Assembly (NCBI RefSeq): GCF_001949145.1
Contig: NW_019091402.1
Coordinates: 926,746 to 968,901 of the forward strand
Origin: Acanthaster planci
Taxonomy: Eukaryota > Echinodermata > Asteroidea > Valvatida > Acanthasteridae
Direction: 5' to 3'
DNA length: 42,156 bases
Within the stretch, counting starts at the first letter, position 1. Each line of letters begins with the position of its first letter. The notes below the pieces were generated by a model. The model was not told where the DNA came from, searched no databases, and saw only the letters and a program-made list of their open reading frames with translations. This document shows positions 1 to 11,436 of this stretch, piece after piece. Both the position numbers and the translations under genes were made by a program.

Positions 1-2455
1 ATCGTAGTCAGAGCAGTCATCTGATGGCCTGTACTTGTAGTATTCGTTACAGTTGTCCGACAGCTTACACAAGCACAGCCAAGGAAGTACGTCATACCAT
101 TGATGCTTCCAGAAATGATCGCCTGGACTGTACCTGTCGGCTGTTCCTCCCCCAGGGGGGCCAACCAGAATGTTACCGTCATTTCCATAGCAACACTGCT
201 GGCCTGCTCCTGATGGCAGTGAATTAACAGACCGATAACAGACGTCGGCACCGGGATGGAAGAAGAAATTGGCAAAATTGGCTTCCTGGAAGTTCAGCAT
301 GTCACGTCTAGCCAGCCCAGTGTTGCAGGGGCAGGGGGGAAGTCCCGTAGGCTGAGTATTTCTCAACTGGTACTTGGAAACTTCACAAGTAATTAAACTC
401 AAAATGAAAACTAACGGAGAGTAAATCCTCAAACCCCTCAACAGTGGCCCACCGATATTCCTTCGTTGTCGTGCGGAAGACGGTGTAAGATAAAACGTTG
501 AGAGAGACAGTCCACCATTAGAGAAGGATCGGAGCTCATTTGGATTGATCGTTAGACTACCGTTGTTCAAGACGTCTTCCTTCAACACTCCACCTTCCAT
601 TAAAACTGGATTTCCCTCGCTGTTGTAATCGGTGTCTTGACCCATTAAAGTCACATGTGAGACGTCCTCACCAAGACTACTACGGTTCCAGGATAACACG
701 ATTGGGTTATTTAAGGTGAGGTCAATGATGCCATTGCCATACTCCGAATTCACCTGTTGGACACTGACCAATGGAAGAAGGTCTTCTTCAGATGCGACGT
801 AGACTATGCCAGAATAGGGGAAGGATTTTCCGTCGTCAAGTGAGACATAAACAGGTGTTAGTCCGTTCTTGTAGAAGGTGGGAGTGATACAGATGACAGT
901 GTAGGAGTCGGTGCGTTCACCAGCCACCTCAACGTCTCCAAACCCAGTGGAGAATTTACACTTTGCATTTTGAAAGGATAAGCTGTTTGTCTGTAAACAG
1001 GGAACAGTTACCGTAAAAACTTCGCCACCAAGTTCTCGAAAATAGTAACGCGTCAAACGGAGCAACTGTTCATTGCTTGGAAGAGACAAACCTGCAGCGT
1101 AGCCATATGTCTCGTAACGTTCGTAGCCATAGACAATGACAGACAACGGTGACGACTCTGGATCCATCTGTTCGACGAAGTATACGCCTTCTCCTCGAGG
1201 CAGTTGAACAGTGAGAGATATGTAGTTAGTGTTGGGAACCTCGATTTCTGCTAAAGTATTGTTAATTGGTGAACCGTTCAAGTAAACAGTTTGGCGTCCG
1301 TCAACTCTCACGACAATACTGATGAAATTTAAAAAACCGTCAGAACCCCCGCCTGCAGAACGTGGAGGTGTTGTAAATCCGAATAAGAATCCATACTGTT
1401 CTTCCGCAGGGACTTGAATCAAAGAAGGATCAACAGTTTTGCCATTCACAGACGCCAAATGCTGTAACATAAGAGTGGGTTTGTTAGACGTGACGAGACC
1501 GGAACCTGACAGACGCCCCTCCCAGAATTCACCTGGTTCCAATGACTGATCCTCCACTCCAGGGATGGTAAGATTCGTTTGACTGAAGTAGGCAACAAGT
1601 CGGTAGATATTACTATCCGTGCTTTGTGCTGCTGTGTAGATGTGCCTTTGCCCCCAACTTTTGACGGGCACCAACTGCTCAGTCACAATGTCACAAAATG
1701 ATCCTGGGTGATTGACACATTCATTTCCACTAAACACAGCGACAGGTTTGCTAGTCTGAATAATACTACCTGTTAAGTCTTGTGATATCAGACCTTGAAT
1801 CTGAACAGCTTCTAATTCATTGATTATGAACCTCAGCACTTCACCTGCATTATAAGTAATACCTTCGAAGGTGACAGCCCCACGTAAAAGTACTGTAACT
1901 GAGGTTGAGTCCCCAACCCCTATTACGGCAAACTCAGTCAGCCAGGAAGATGGACCTAAAGTGACCACCACATATTGCGTGCCAATATTGTTTGTTGGTA
2001 TGCTAAGAAAGCCGTCAGTTATGTAGTTTTGATATATCAGACCATACACAGAAACTTCCCAAGATGCTGTTACATCAATTGCTTTAAGGCTTCGTTCGTT
2101 GCCGTTCATAATCAGCTCCACTGGAACGGAAATACGTCTAAATCCACCTGCCTCAATCTCAAAGATTTCTTGAAACGGTTTTCCCAGTACTTGGTATTTG
2201 CTACTGACGGTGACTGTTGTCTGCTGATCACTAAACGCCACCACCAGGATTGATAGACCTAACGATGAGGCTGTAGCTACCAAGATATCATTGAAGCCGA
2301 GGATGAAACGTTTACCTCGTGATATCCCGAAGCACTTTGGACGATTGTTATCTTCAGGTACTTCGAAACTCAGAGCTAACGCTTGCATTTCCAAAGACGC
2401 AATTGCAACGAAGTTAAGCAGAAGGAAACAATGAGTCTTTGTCAGGGTCTTCATA
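1..2455 (-). CDS. IgGFc-binding/AMOP-domain protein, copy 1 (3' end beyond the window)
   Basis: The minus-strand frame is open from ATG at 2454-2452 to the window edge (818 codons, no stop). The N-terminus (MKTLTKTHCFLLLNFVAIAS) looks like a signal peptide. Residues about 115-480 resemble the IgGFc_binding domain of FCGBP-type proteins, including a GIPTNN-like block (here SIPTNN) and a 'kPvAvFSGN'-type stretch. A furin-like RQRR site follows at residues 662-665. AMOP starts near residue 700 with LPPCPC and continues through QQCCYGNDGN, a WLCLCKLSDNC stretch and DDCSDY, as in SUSD2 and MUC4. A VWD, Sushi and transmembrane segment would be expected past position 1, judging from copy 2. A consensus acceptor (tttttcttgcag) ends one base before the ATG, so an upstream exon may exist. 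A secreted or cell-surface adhesion or immune role is inference. The domain assignment is firm; the biological role is unknown. Confidence 0.85.
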
Positions 2456-2651
2456 CTGCAAGAAAAAGGAAGACAAACAGTTCACTTTAATAGAGAACAA
2501 AAGTAGCATACTTTTACGCTGGTGTAGCAGCCTGGGCTTTCGGCATGACTAATTCGGTTGAACACGATAGCAAATGGTTGCGCAAAACTTTTTAAAAAAT
2601 GGGAATTGCTAGACATCACTTGACACTAGGAGTGCTTTTTTCATACACCCC

Positions 2652-2960
2652 TCAAAGGGTACCTGCAATCGATTTGTTTTAATACAGACCTTCAAAGTGC
2701 ACCTTCGGTATTTTAAGGTATTTTACTGCCCTTTTGGTTTTTATACAGTGATCTTCCATTCATGACCAAACTGTGATGTCATACAGCCTTAAGGTTATGT
2801 TGGTTTGTAAACAAAAAGTGCTGCATTTTTTGCAGATTTTCCTGGATAAAGTATTCTCTGCTGATTCTTTATTGTTTGTGCGCATAACAATAAGCAATCA
2901 CAAATCCCTTTATCAAAAAACTTTTTTGCGTTCAAATTCTGGGTTTACAATCGAAAACGA
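2652..2960 (-). mobile_element. Truncated copy C of the TTAA-ended element family
   Basis: This stretch matches the reverse complement of the elements at 29171-29714 and 35160-35761. The match begins at the element end (caaagggtacctgcaatc against ttaaagggtagctgcaatc in copy A). It continues through the shared 'ggtattttactgcc', 'cattcatga...ctgtgatgtcat' and 'cagattttcctgga' blocks, and fades after 'aaattctgggtttacaa'. Only about half of the element remains. The small reading frames here are parts of the repeat. Confidence 0.6.
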
Positions 2961-4801
2961 GAACCTTTCCTGAAGAATTGCAAAATAGCCCTGTCTCTGA
3001 GACAAACGCACAGAATATAGTTTTCCCTTCCCCTCTCTCCCAAAAGGCCATGACTTTGTACACGCCAAAGTCGTTCTCCCATCGACTTTATTCCCTTTGC
3101 AACTTTGGATCTTTATCAAACGTGCACCAATGAAGGACCATTGAGAATGGATACGTCAAGAAAAAAATGGCATCACGATGACGTTGCAGCTCTTTGAGTT
3201 GTACACATAGAGCTAAACAAACACTTGTGCACTGATATCAATCTGACCGACTTTATATTAAGAGCACAGGTTTTAACCATAGAGGATCTTAGAAAAATCG
3301 TCACTGTGACGTCATCAGGTTTCACTTGACCTGACACTTCAAATCTCCGTATCTTTTTAAGCATGTGTCCAAATTTGTTCAAACCTGTCATGTTCTCAGT
3401 GAAGGTGATGTTTTAGATGAAAATTTGTGGTTCTCAACCTCGGTTGAGGATTTTTATGAAAATTAAACAGAAATAGCACAATTTTTCCCCTCATAGAATT
3501 AGAAATATAGCTAAGAGTCAAGTTGTCAAGTAATGCTTTGTAAAATACTCGATTCAAACAGAAATCACGTGACATAAGATTAAAAGGTCCTTGGAAAGTA
3601 GGCCTACCGCGTTTGCACGTTTTTACTTTGCGCGCGGGCATCGTTTTCGTGGACACACGTGTGCATTTTACGTTCGAACATGCTGCGGGCTTCTAAATTG
3701 TGCGTGTCAACTGTTTTCCTTGGGTCCAGAGGTACAAATAGTAAGTCTGACTACAATATTAATGTGGCCGCCATTTTGGGTTTTCAGATGTATGTAGCGG
3801 ACCAGCCCCACGTCAGTTGGGTGGTGGGAGGAAGGAGGAACGGTCCCCTAATTAAAGCGGACGAGCACTTGGAGAACACGTGAACAATAAATGATGTCTA
3901 CCTCCAGAATTACAATTTATTAAATATGAAAACAGTTGGTGTAGTGTAATGGCTAGACGGCAACGTAAATAACAGTATAATGTATGGTGAAAGGCTAACA
4001 CTGCTAGCTAAACAATACAGTGTGGCACGTTGTAGAACAGAAAGCAGTTACCACATTGGGCCCCGTAAATCATACAATTTCTCCGACAGAAGATCGTGTG
4101 AGGTATTTTTACAATGATAAGTACTTACTAGGGGTTCCTAGCATTGACTCTCTCCCACACTTAGGGGCATATGGCCGAAGCCATGCTCCCTGCAAATTAA
4201 TAGAAGCAAAATGCAGAGAGCACGGTTCTACATTCGAGACTAAAAGTAAAGAGATCACCTTCACACCGCGTGCCCAGGAAGCCTAAAAAGTAAATTTTAT
4301 GTTAATTACCTCCGTGACGCGTATTGGAAGGATGAGGGCGCCCTTACTCAGGTACGTTCCCCACATGTCACATAGCACCATCATTTGTCAGAATTAAAAC
4401 ATTCATTTGAGGCGTCAGTATAATTAATCATAATAAAGGGAGGTTTATTCCATTTTTACATCCCCTATCGTAGTGGTATCATGTCGGTAATGATTTGCTA
4501 ATGAATAGTTTCAGCAATTAATTAACAGTTTGTCCGTGGAGGTCTTCATCGACCATTTAAAGGGGCAGTCTTTTCCGTAGGTCTTGTGCACGTTTCTATA
4601 GTAACTGACTCAAGCACTGTCGTCCATCTGACTTACTTCAAATTCCTCTTATGCAGCCAACCGATCCATCCATAGCATGCAACTATCCAACCAGCCATCC
4701 CTGCCCACGTACTGACAAAGCAGGCCGACCAGGCAATAGACCGACAGCGCCCGCTAAGTCATGTGATCCATAGTTTATGTCAAACATCAGCAAACATTGG
4801 G
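2961..4801. other. Intergenic stretch with no recognised gene
   Basis: I see no coding exon with recognisable domains. The short open frames lack conserved motifs and mutual splice support. A minus-strand YY1-like AAAATGGCGGCC lies at about 3767-3778 but is not tied to any gene I can define. A perfect 10-bp palindrome gtaggcctac is at 3598-3607. Confidence 0.6.
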
Positions 4802-4949
4802 TCCATAGCAAAGTGTGTCATAAGAGTAATGTACCAAAACTAAAGCCAACGGTCGGTAAAGTACTCAGACTATGCCGACGTGCTGACCACTATACCGAAA
4901 ATTGGCATTATTTTTGGTTAACAACACTTTTGACACACTTTGCTATGGA
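4802..4949. repeat. 148-bp fold-back element (long imperfect hairpin)
   Basis: The outer 19 bases at 4802-4820 and 4931-4949 are exact inverted repeats (tccatagcaaagtgtgtca). Aligned without gaps, the inner arms stay clearly complementary almost to the centre near 4875: accaaaa/accaaaa, taa/taa, gccaa/gccaa, cggta/cggta, tcag/tcag. The whole unit can therefore fold into a stem of about 70 bp with mismatches. The minus-strand arm at 4897-4880 (cggtatagtggtcagcac) resembles a tRNA D-arm/A-box. No B-box was found. The element could be a MITE, a SINE-derived inverted dimer or a small-RNA precursor. The 135-codon frame crossing it (4777-5184) is not considered real. Confidence 0.75.
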
Positions 4950-7900
4950 AGGACGCCATATATGTTCACGTCTGATATCCACTATAGGTCACTTGACTTA
5001 CTCGGCGCAATCAGTATATGAAGGGGATCAATCGGGAGGTTTTTGCACTCCAAATGTTAACACCAAACGTTCACTCACCTGTCAAACTGTCAGTTGCACT
5101 GAAACTCTGAACGCCTCGCGCTATAAACCGACGTATTTACTGTTTGCTTTTACTTTTAGAAAATTGGTTCTAAACAGAAAATGACACGAAGGAAATTATA
5201 ATTATGTTGGCATTAATGCACATTGATGTTTTTTTAGTGCATGTTGACTACCTTTTAACTCTATTGATCATCAATTTCTTTTCAACAACATAACTTAAAG
5301 TCGAATCTGTCGTTTACGTCCTGAGTGTCAAACCCATTTCCAGTTCTTTGTGTTCAGTTTGAAGTTTGAGGCAGCGATATTTCTGGTGAAATCAAGTATC
5401 TTGCATAATCATTGCATCTTGATGTGAGAGTACTTCCTGTGACACCCTTTTCAGGTGCATGAAGAAAATAAAATTAGCCTGTTTTCAGTGAGCAGTTTTA
5501 CGGCATTCAAATCCACTGAACATTGAGTTTTATTTTTGATTCCCTTCACTGTTACACTAGGTAGTCAAACGAGATATATTTTTAAACGTTGAAGCTATTC
5601 TGAAACATAAGGAAAAATTCACTGAGCAACAAAAATAAATATAAGCCACAAACGCAACTTGGCTGAGTCGGAAATGTTTATCCTATATATGAACCTAAGC
5701 CATTGCTGTGGTCTAACCAGAACTTGACTGAAGATATTATTAAAATTTGTTTTTCATAATTCACGTTTAATAAGACCTCTTAAAATAAAACTAATACTTA
5801 CCTTTTGGATATATGCTAGGTTCTAATGGAACTTACTATTAGACAGTCAACCCAAACCAAGTATACACTGAACTGGGCCTAACAGTTGCAATTTACTTAC
5901 AATCATATCTGCCATCGTGAAAAAAAAATCCTTTCAAAATCCATGTTTTGACCGAAATCTCACATAAGTGATTGTGAAATGTCGCAGGTAAGTTCAAGGG
6001 AAAGCCCCGTGCATTCAAATATTGAGTGTTAAGTTCATGGCTTGAACTATCGGTTTGTTTGTGGCAGGAAAATGCCCCCAGGGAAAGATTACGCACCTGG
6101 TAATCAGTTTCAGGGGTAATCACTCGCATTATAGTACACCAACTGAGCGTGCAGTCATGAACGTGAGTGGAATTTGCCTGGGTTGAAATACGTCGTAACC
6201 AGTTGACTAAATTTGTGCTGGAAATTGGAGGATGGGGAATTATGTAGCAGGTGACTTTCCTGGCCATGGAAATCAGAAAACACTGAGGGCGATGGTCACG
6301 ATACAGATGGTCTGTATTTTGAATTTTATTTTATTATTATTATTTTTTTTGCATTGTTTTCTTTTTCACAAGCTTTCGGGGACAAAAACTGAGTAATACA
6401 CGTCGGGCAGGGCAAAATTCAAAATTAATTAACTTTACAATCTTTCTGAAAATCAATGAGAATGGGTCCAGAAAATTCCGGAACAATTTCACAATGAGTC
6501 CGGAAAATTCCGAGGATTACCCGTTATCCGTACAGCACCCTGATATGACGCTATAAGCCCCCCAATAACCCAGCATATATCTGCACTGGGCACTTCTCAC
6601 CCCGGGATGTAAGTTCATGGTATTAAGAGTTTCTATATGTAGTTAATTTAATCGAATGCTGCACTTAGGAAATGAAACTCGTTGACTGATAACGCTGCCG
6701 AATAGCTCATACTTCGTTATTGATTCAGTTGCTTCCTGAATTTATGTGATTGTCTTGTTGTGGATTTGATTTATACTTTAATAATATATCACTTAATGTA
6801 TGTATTTTTCTATAGTTTTTCACCTGCATCAGCGGTGTGGAAATAAATTCATAGGGTGATGAGTAAAGAGTCTTCCAGTCTCCTTTCTTCAAGAGTGTAT
6901 AGTGACAGTGTCCCAAGGTATTTAGAGCTATTAATAAAAGTAAAAGTGGCCAAGGAGGAATAGACTATCAGCTCTAAAAAGAATATCCATCATTCCAATG
7001 TGTGAGTTTTGTCTAAAAGAAAACGGGGGACTCTGACACGTGTAAATAGATTTAATTCATGTGTCGGCTATCTTGAGTTGAAAGTGAAGTAAACTTTTCA
7101 CTTTTGGAACATTAGATTTAAAATAGCTGTGGTAAAATAAAGTTAAAGACGAATTCATGCCAGATGTCGTTGAGAACGAGAGATTTGTGATAAATTATAT
7201 TTAAATGTTTTCAGCCATATTTGAAACACATGAAGTTGGGGTTGGGGACCCAATATAGTTTGGCACCATGCCATTTAAACAAGTTACATTGAATATGAAA
7301 GATTTAGGGGAAGAAATGGCTTCCCTGTGAGTAGGGTCTTCTATGGTCTGGAAGCCCCCACTGGCCAAAACAGAACATCATGCAAGCCAAATGCATGTTG
7401 TGAAAGCCTGCGTATCTGATAATAAAATTCACCGTTGCCCAAAGGTGGCCGTAAGTATTTGAAAGCGCTATTGGCAAGTTTGATGATGTTGGGATCGTAG
7501 GGTTAAGCGCGTGAGGAATGCCAATGAGGCAACTGATACCCTGTGGACATATTAACATTTTCCTAAAAATCAACACTAATGGGTCTGGAAAATCTTGGAA
7601 CAAAGTTGGGTAGGGATGAATTCCTCAAGTTCAGGTCACGTGACTGCGGTGAATACAGGACCTGAAGGTTCTCTCCATTAGTTGGAATCGTTTGGTTCGG
7701 GACTAAATGTTATGTTGCTGCTGGGTGAAGTGGGCGAGACTTACACACTACAGACGGTTGCATACAATAAACAACTTGAAATTTATGCATGATAGCTTCC
7801 CCATTCTTGGTCAAACTACAAAGCTTGACCCAAGACTGGATTGGTTTGGTTTGTTTCAAACTCCACGCGCCTTCCTCTAGACAAAACAAGATTGGGTAGC

Positions 7901-10657
7901 TCGTCTTTTGGCGATCGAAAAGTATTTATTTTTATTTCTGTTGGAGAAATGTCAGTTGTGAGGACTTTTTTTTACTTTAGTATCTTTTCCATTTTTTTTT
8001 GTTTACAAAAGCTTAAGGAAAAGGACCTGTGTCCCGTCGTTTCATGGGACTAAAAATGTACCGGTACATGTAGTTGTGTTGCTTGATAGTAAACGGCGCA
8101 GCGAGATGGAAAAAATGAAAACTCTCTCCCCTCTTTCTGTAACTACGAGCAAAAAGCCTGTCTCTCTTTTTATTAGCAATCAACTGGTGCCATTTTATAT
8201 TCGGCAAAACGACTATCCAGTCTCCTAAAACTACTTAGGTTGACACCCAATCTGAGTATGTAAAAATCAAACATGTGGCCCGCTTCTTANGAATCCAGGC
8301 CTCAGAGTTACAAACTGATATCTCATAAATGGTACACACAAGCAACACACAACTTCCATTGCCTAGATCCACCGAAGCTTCAAGTTCTGTGGACCAAATG
8401 TCAACTTTGCCTTCTTAATTAAAATAAAGAGGCTAGAGAGGAATGTCAAACATCAAAATTACCGTCTTCATCCCACTTCGAGAGCATTGGGCACACATTC
8501 ATGTATACGTAAATCGTGGCTGTCAATCGTAATTTTCTGTGTCTGTAAATATTAATAATACAGTCACATGACACGAATCCTTTAACATCCTACTCGTGAG
8601 TGATAAAAAAAAGTTCGCGGGAAAGTACTACTTTGATTCCTAAATCACCACAATACTCTCTTAATTTGAAAGAATGTAACCAAGGACTAAACGTTTAACG
8701 ATTGAAAACTAATCTAAATTTAGATTGAAAATGGACCTCTTCACGTCCAGTGGAAACGCAAGTGAAATTTGGATTTATTCATTTGAACTTCACACGAATT
8801 CGTCTTGGCAGACTGCGTCTTCGCAGAAAGTGCACTTTCACTCAAATGGAGTGAATTTTCAATCGTTGGAATTTTGAGAGTAAACACTAGTGTACAAGCA
8901 GACAAAATCCGTAACTTGCAATATACGTCTTTGTTCGACAGTGCACTCCGCACAACTTTAAAATTGCTGACTTCAATACACGCTTCGAATTCAAGGCCTA
9001 CAACTTAACCTAAACGATTGACAAAAATCTGTAATCCAAAGTTCATGATGGAGAATGAATTTTCTGACAAAAATCCAACCCATTTTAAACTGGAAACTCC
9101 TAGCATCGAGCAATCTCATAAAAGTAACACAAACTACTGATGAAGCTTTTCATCAAAGATTTTACAACCACCGTCTAATGAATACATATTCAACTGAAAC
9201 ATCACTTTTAAAAAGTGGCCTGAAACCTGAGTAAACTGTAATAACAAAAAAGGTTAATTACATAAGAACCATTAAGCCTAGCAACCCTGGGTCCTCCAAT
9301 TTCTATATGATTTTACATACACCGTAGGGCTTCGGGTTAAGTTTTTTAGATACATAATCTGAGTAAATGAAATTATCTTTTTCAAGCTCTCCACATGCAC
9401 TGCAAAGGACACTTTGTTTTGATAATTCTACCTGGCAAAAGCGCTCAAAACAAAACCCATATTCATAATGATTTGTTCATCAATTTCGATGTTAAATTGC
9501 TGATTGAAAATGTATTTTCTTAAAGTTGCCCCCTTCCCTATAATAGCAATAAAGTTAGGCAAAAGAGTGTATGCACAAAACAAGTCCACTGAAAATTCCC
9601 TTTGAACAGAGAGTCTATTTTAAGTCCATGAAATATTACTAGCCCTTGATAAAAAACAAACAGGACTCCGTTAAAATAAATTGTACAAGCAATTCAGTAC
9701 TTTCATCTGAGTTCTCTCAGCCAAATTTTAAATATCAAACGTAAAATTCTGACTATAATCAGTACAATCAGGCTATAGTCTACGCCCTGAACAATTTCTA
9801 ATAAAATCTACATATATGTGCAAAAAAGCTTCTAGCGTACGCGACAATTTTGCTGGGATATAATGTCATTTGCGTTATTTTGTAACAAGACGTTGTGGAG
9901 TTTTAGTGAAAAATTTCTCACGGCTGTTTAAGCAAAAAGTCAGTTTTAAATGATTTTAAATCAATCACAAGGCAGCTTCTGTTATAAATTCTGAATGCAC
10001 TGCAATCATTGCGTTAATCATTAACCACGCCAGACACGGACCGGTTTGCATACACCTATATATACAAACGTTCATCCTCGGTCCTGCGGAGAGATAACAT
10101 CAAAGCAAATAGCATGTATCTACTGGCATTGCTGCAGTCATTTCGATATCAAGTCTTGTGTCTTGACGATTACCATTGTTATTTGCTGCTTTTATTCACT
10201 TTACTCGGATATATGGGCAAAGAACCTACCTACACAACCATGCTAAATCGAAATTAACACTGAACAAATTTTGTGGCCAAAGAAAGAAGCAAAGATTGGA
10301 CAATACCTGTCGTTACAATAATGGTTGTGATAAGGTCTCTTTGGGTGAACTCAGGTTCCTTGACATCGTCCCGGGCTAACAAGAGGTACCGATTTCAAAA
10401 ATTTACTCAAAGTAATTTCAACAATTTCAATATTTTTCCCGAGGCGTGCCCTCAAGAAAGAAAATTTGTCTGATCCATGCTCTCTGATAAAGTACATAAC
10501 GTTTGTACAAAGAAAGCTCACATGGAAAGACAAAAAACATTCCAGCCGTGGATACAGAGGGGGTTGACCTTTTCCGTGCCATATTTTTTTTTGGGGGGTC
10601 TAAGGGTAGGAACACCCCTTAAATGCAAAACCTTGTTAAAATCAACAACGTTTTTGG
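4950..10657. other. Intergenic stretch with no recognised gene
   Basis: This is AT-rich DNA without a frame I can assign. It has one ambiguous base (n) at 8290. A diverged direct repeat of about 45 bp, containing 'gggtcc/tgaaaa' and 'ggaacaa' blocks, lies at 6443-6486 and 7558-7603, so both are probably relics of one dispersed element. The 124-codon frame at 5893-6267 and the 99-codon frame at 7304-7603 show no motifs. Confidence 0.6.
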
Positions 10658-10795
10658 TGTTATCAGATGACTACACCACAGGGAGTTACTTTAACAAATC
10701 TGGTGTTAGTGCACTGGAGGGTATTAAAAGTAACACCAAATAACACCAAAATTTTAACACCGGTGAAAAGTGTTCGTGTAGTCCCCCGATAACAT
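10658..10795. repeat. Inverted-repeat element with internal TAACACC motifs
   Basis: The ends are imperfect inverted repeats of 20 bp (gtgttatcagatgactacac against atgttatcgggggactacac when reverse-complemented; 16 of 20 match). Inside are five copies of TAACACC or its complement GGTGTTA, two in one orientation toward the left end and three in the other toward the right. The layout fits a small non-autonomous fold-back transposon. No clear target duplication was seen. Confidence 0.5.
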
Positions 10796-11436
10796 CCGAC
10801 AAAACAAGGAGAGATTAAACGGCTTCACCAAGGACGACAACTACATGCAGTAACTCCCTCATACGAACAAAAATCCCCCAAGAAAACATTCCTTGATCCC
10901 CTGCTTCGTTCAGCCAGTCCCTAAATAACTTCAAAAACCTTTCCACGTCCTCATTTAAAGTACGTCTCAGGGGGATTTGAAGTTTCTATGTCTGTTACCT
11001 AAGACATTCCTCCCTCGCGAAAGAAGAGGCAGTGAAAGAAATAGGACCTTCGATTTCAAAGACTGTTTACAGGTATCGGTAGTCAATCAGCCATAAACAT
11101 CCCAATGTGTAATAAGGAAAGCCGGTAGGGGTACTCTTATAAAAAGGATAGTGTCTATATAACAAAATGGCGAAGTCATATTCCGGGGCAAAGGTGGAGA
11201 GGGCGTCTATACATATACATGCATTGGAAGAGTAATTTTAAAAATACAGATGACCATATGGCGCATTTTTTGTGAGAGCATTAATTTTGCAATTCGAATT
11301 TGAGTTTCATTTCTGCTATGAGAAGTTAAAATAAGGCCTGGATTGAAAAATGAAAGCTTCGTATCCAACGTCGAAGGATTCTAGAATTAATCCGCTAGTG
11401 TTTGGGTGAGGAAGAGACAAGGGTGTATAGCGCTGT
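10796..11436. other. Space 3' of copy 2, no gene seen
   Basis: This interval follows the stop codon of the second IgGFc/AMOP gene. I see no exon. The 3' untranslated part of that gene must begin here, but no further canonical AATAAA on the minus strand was found close by. Confidence 0.55.

Noticed and set aside
4777-5184. 135-codon plus-strand frame
   Set aside because: It runs through the fold-back element at 4802-4949 and has no recognisable motif.
5893-6267. 124-codon minus-strand frame
   Set aside because: No domain pattern, splice context or composition typical of coding sequence.
7304-7603. 99-codon minus-strand frame
   Set aside because: Its 5' part overlaps a diverged dispersed repeat (7558-7603), and no motif is visible.
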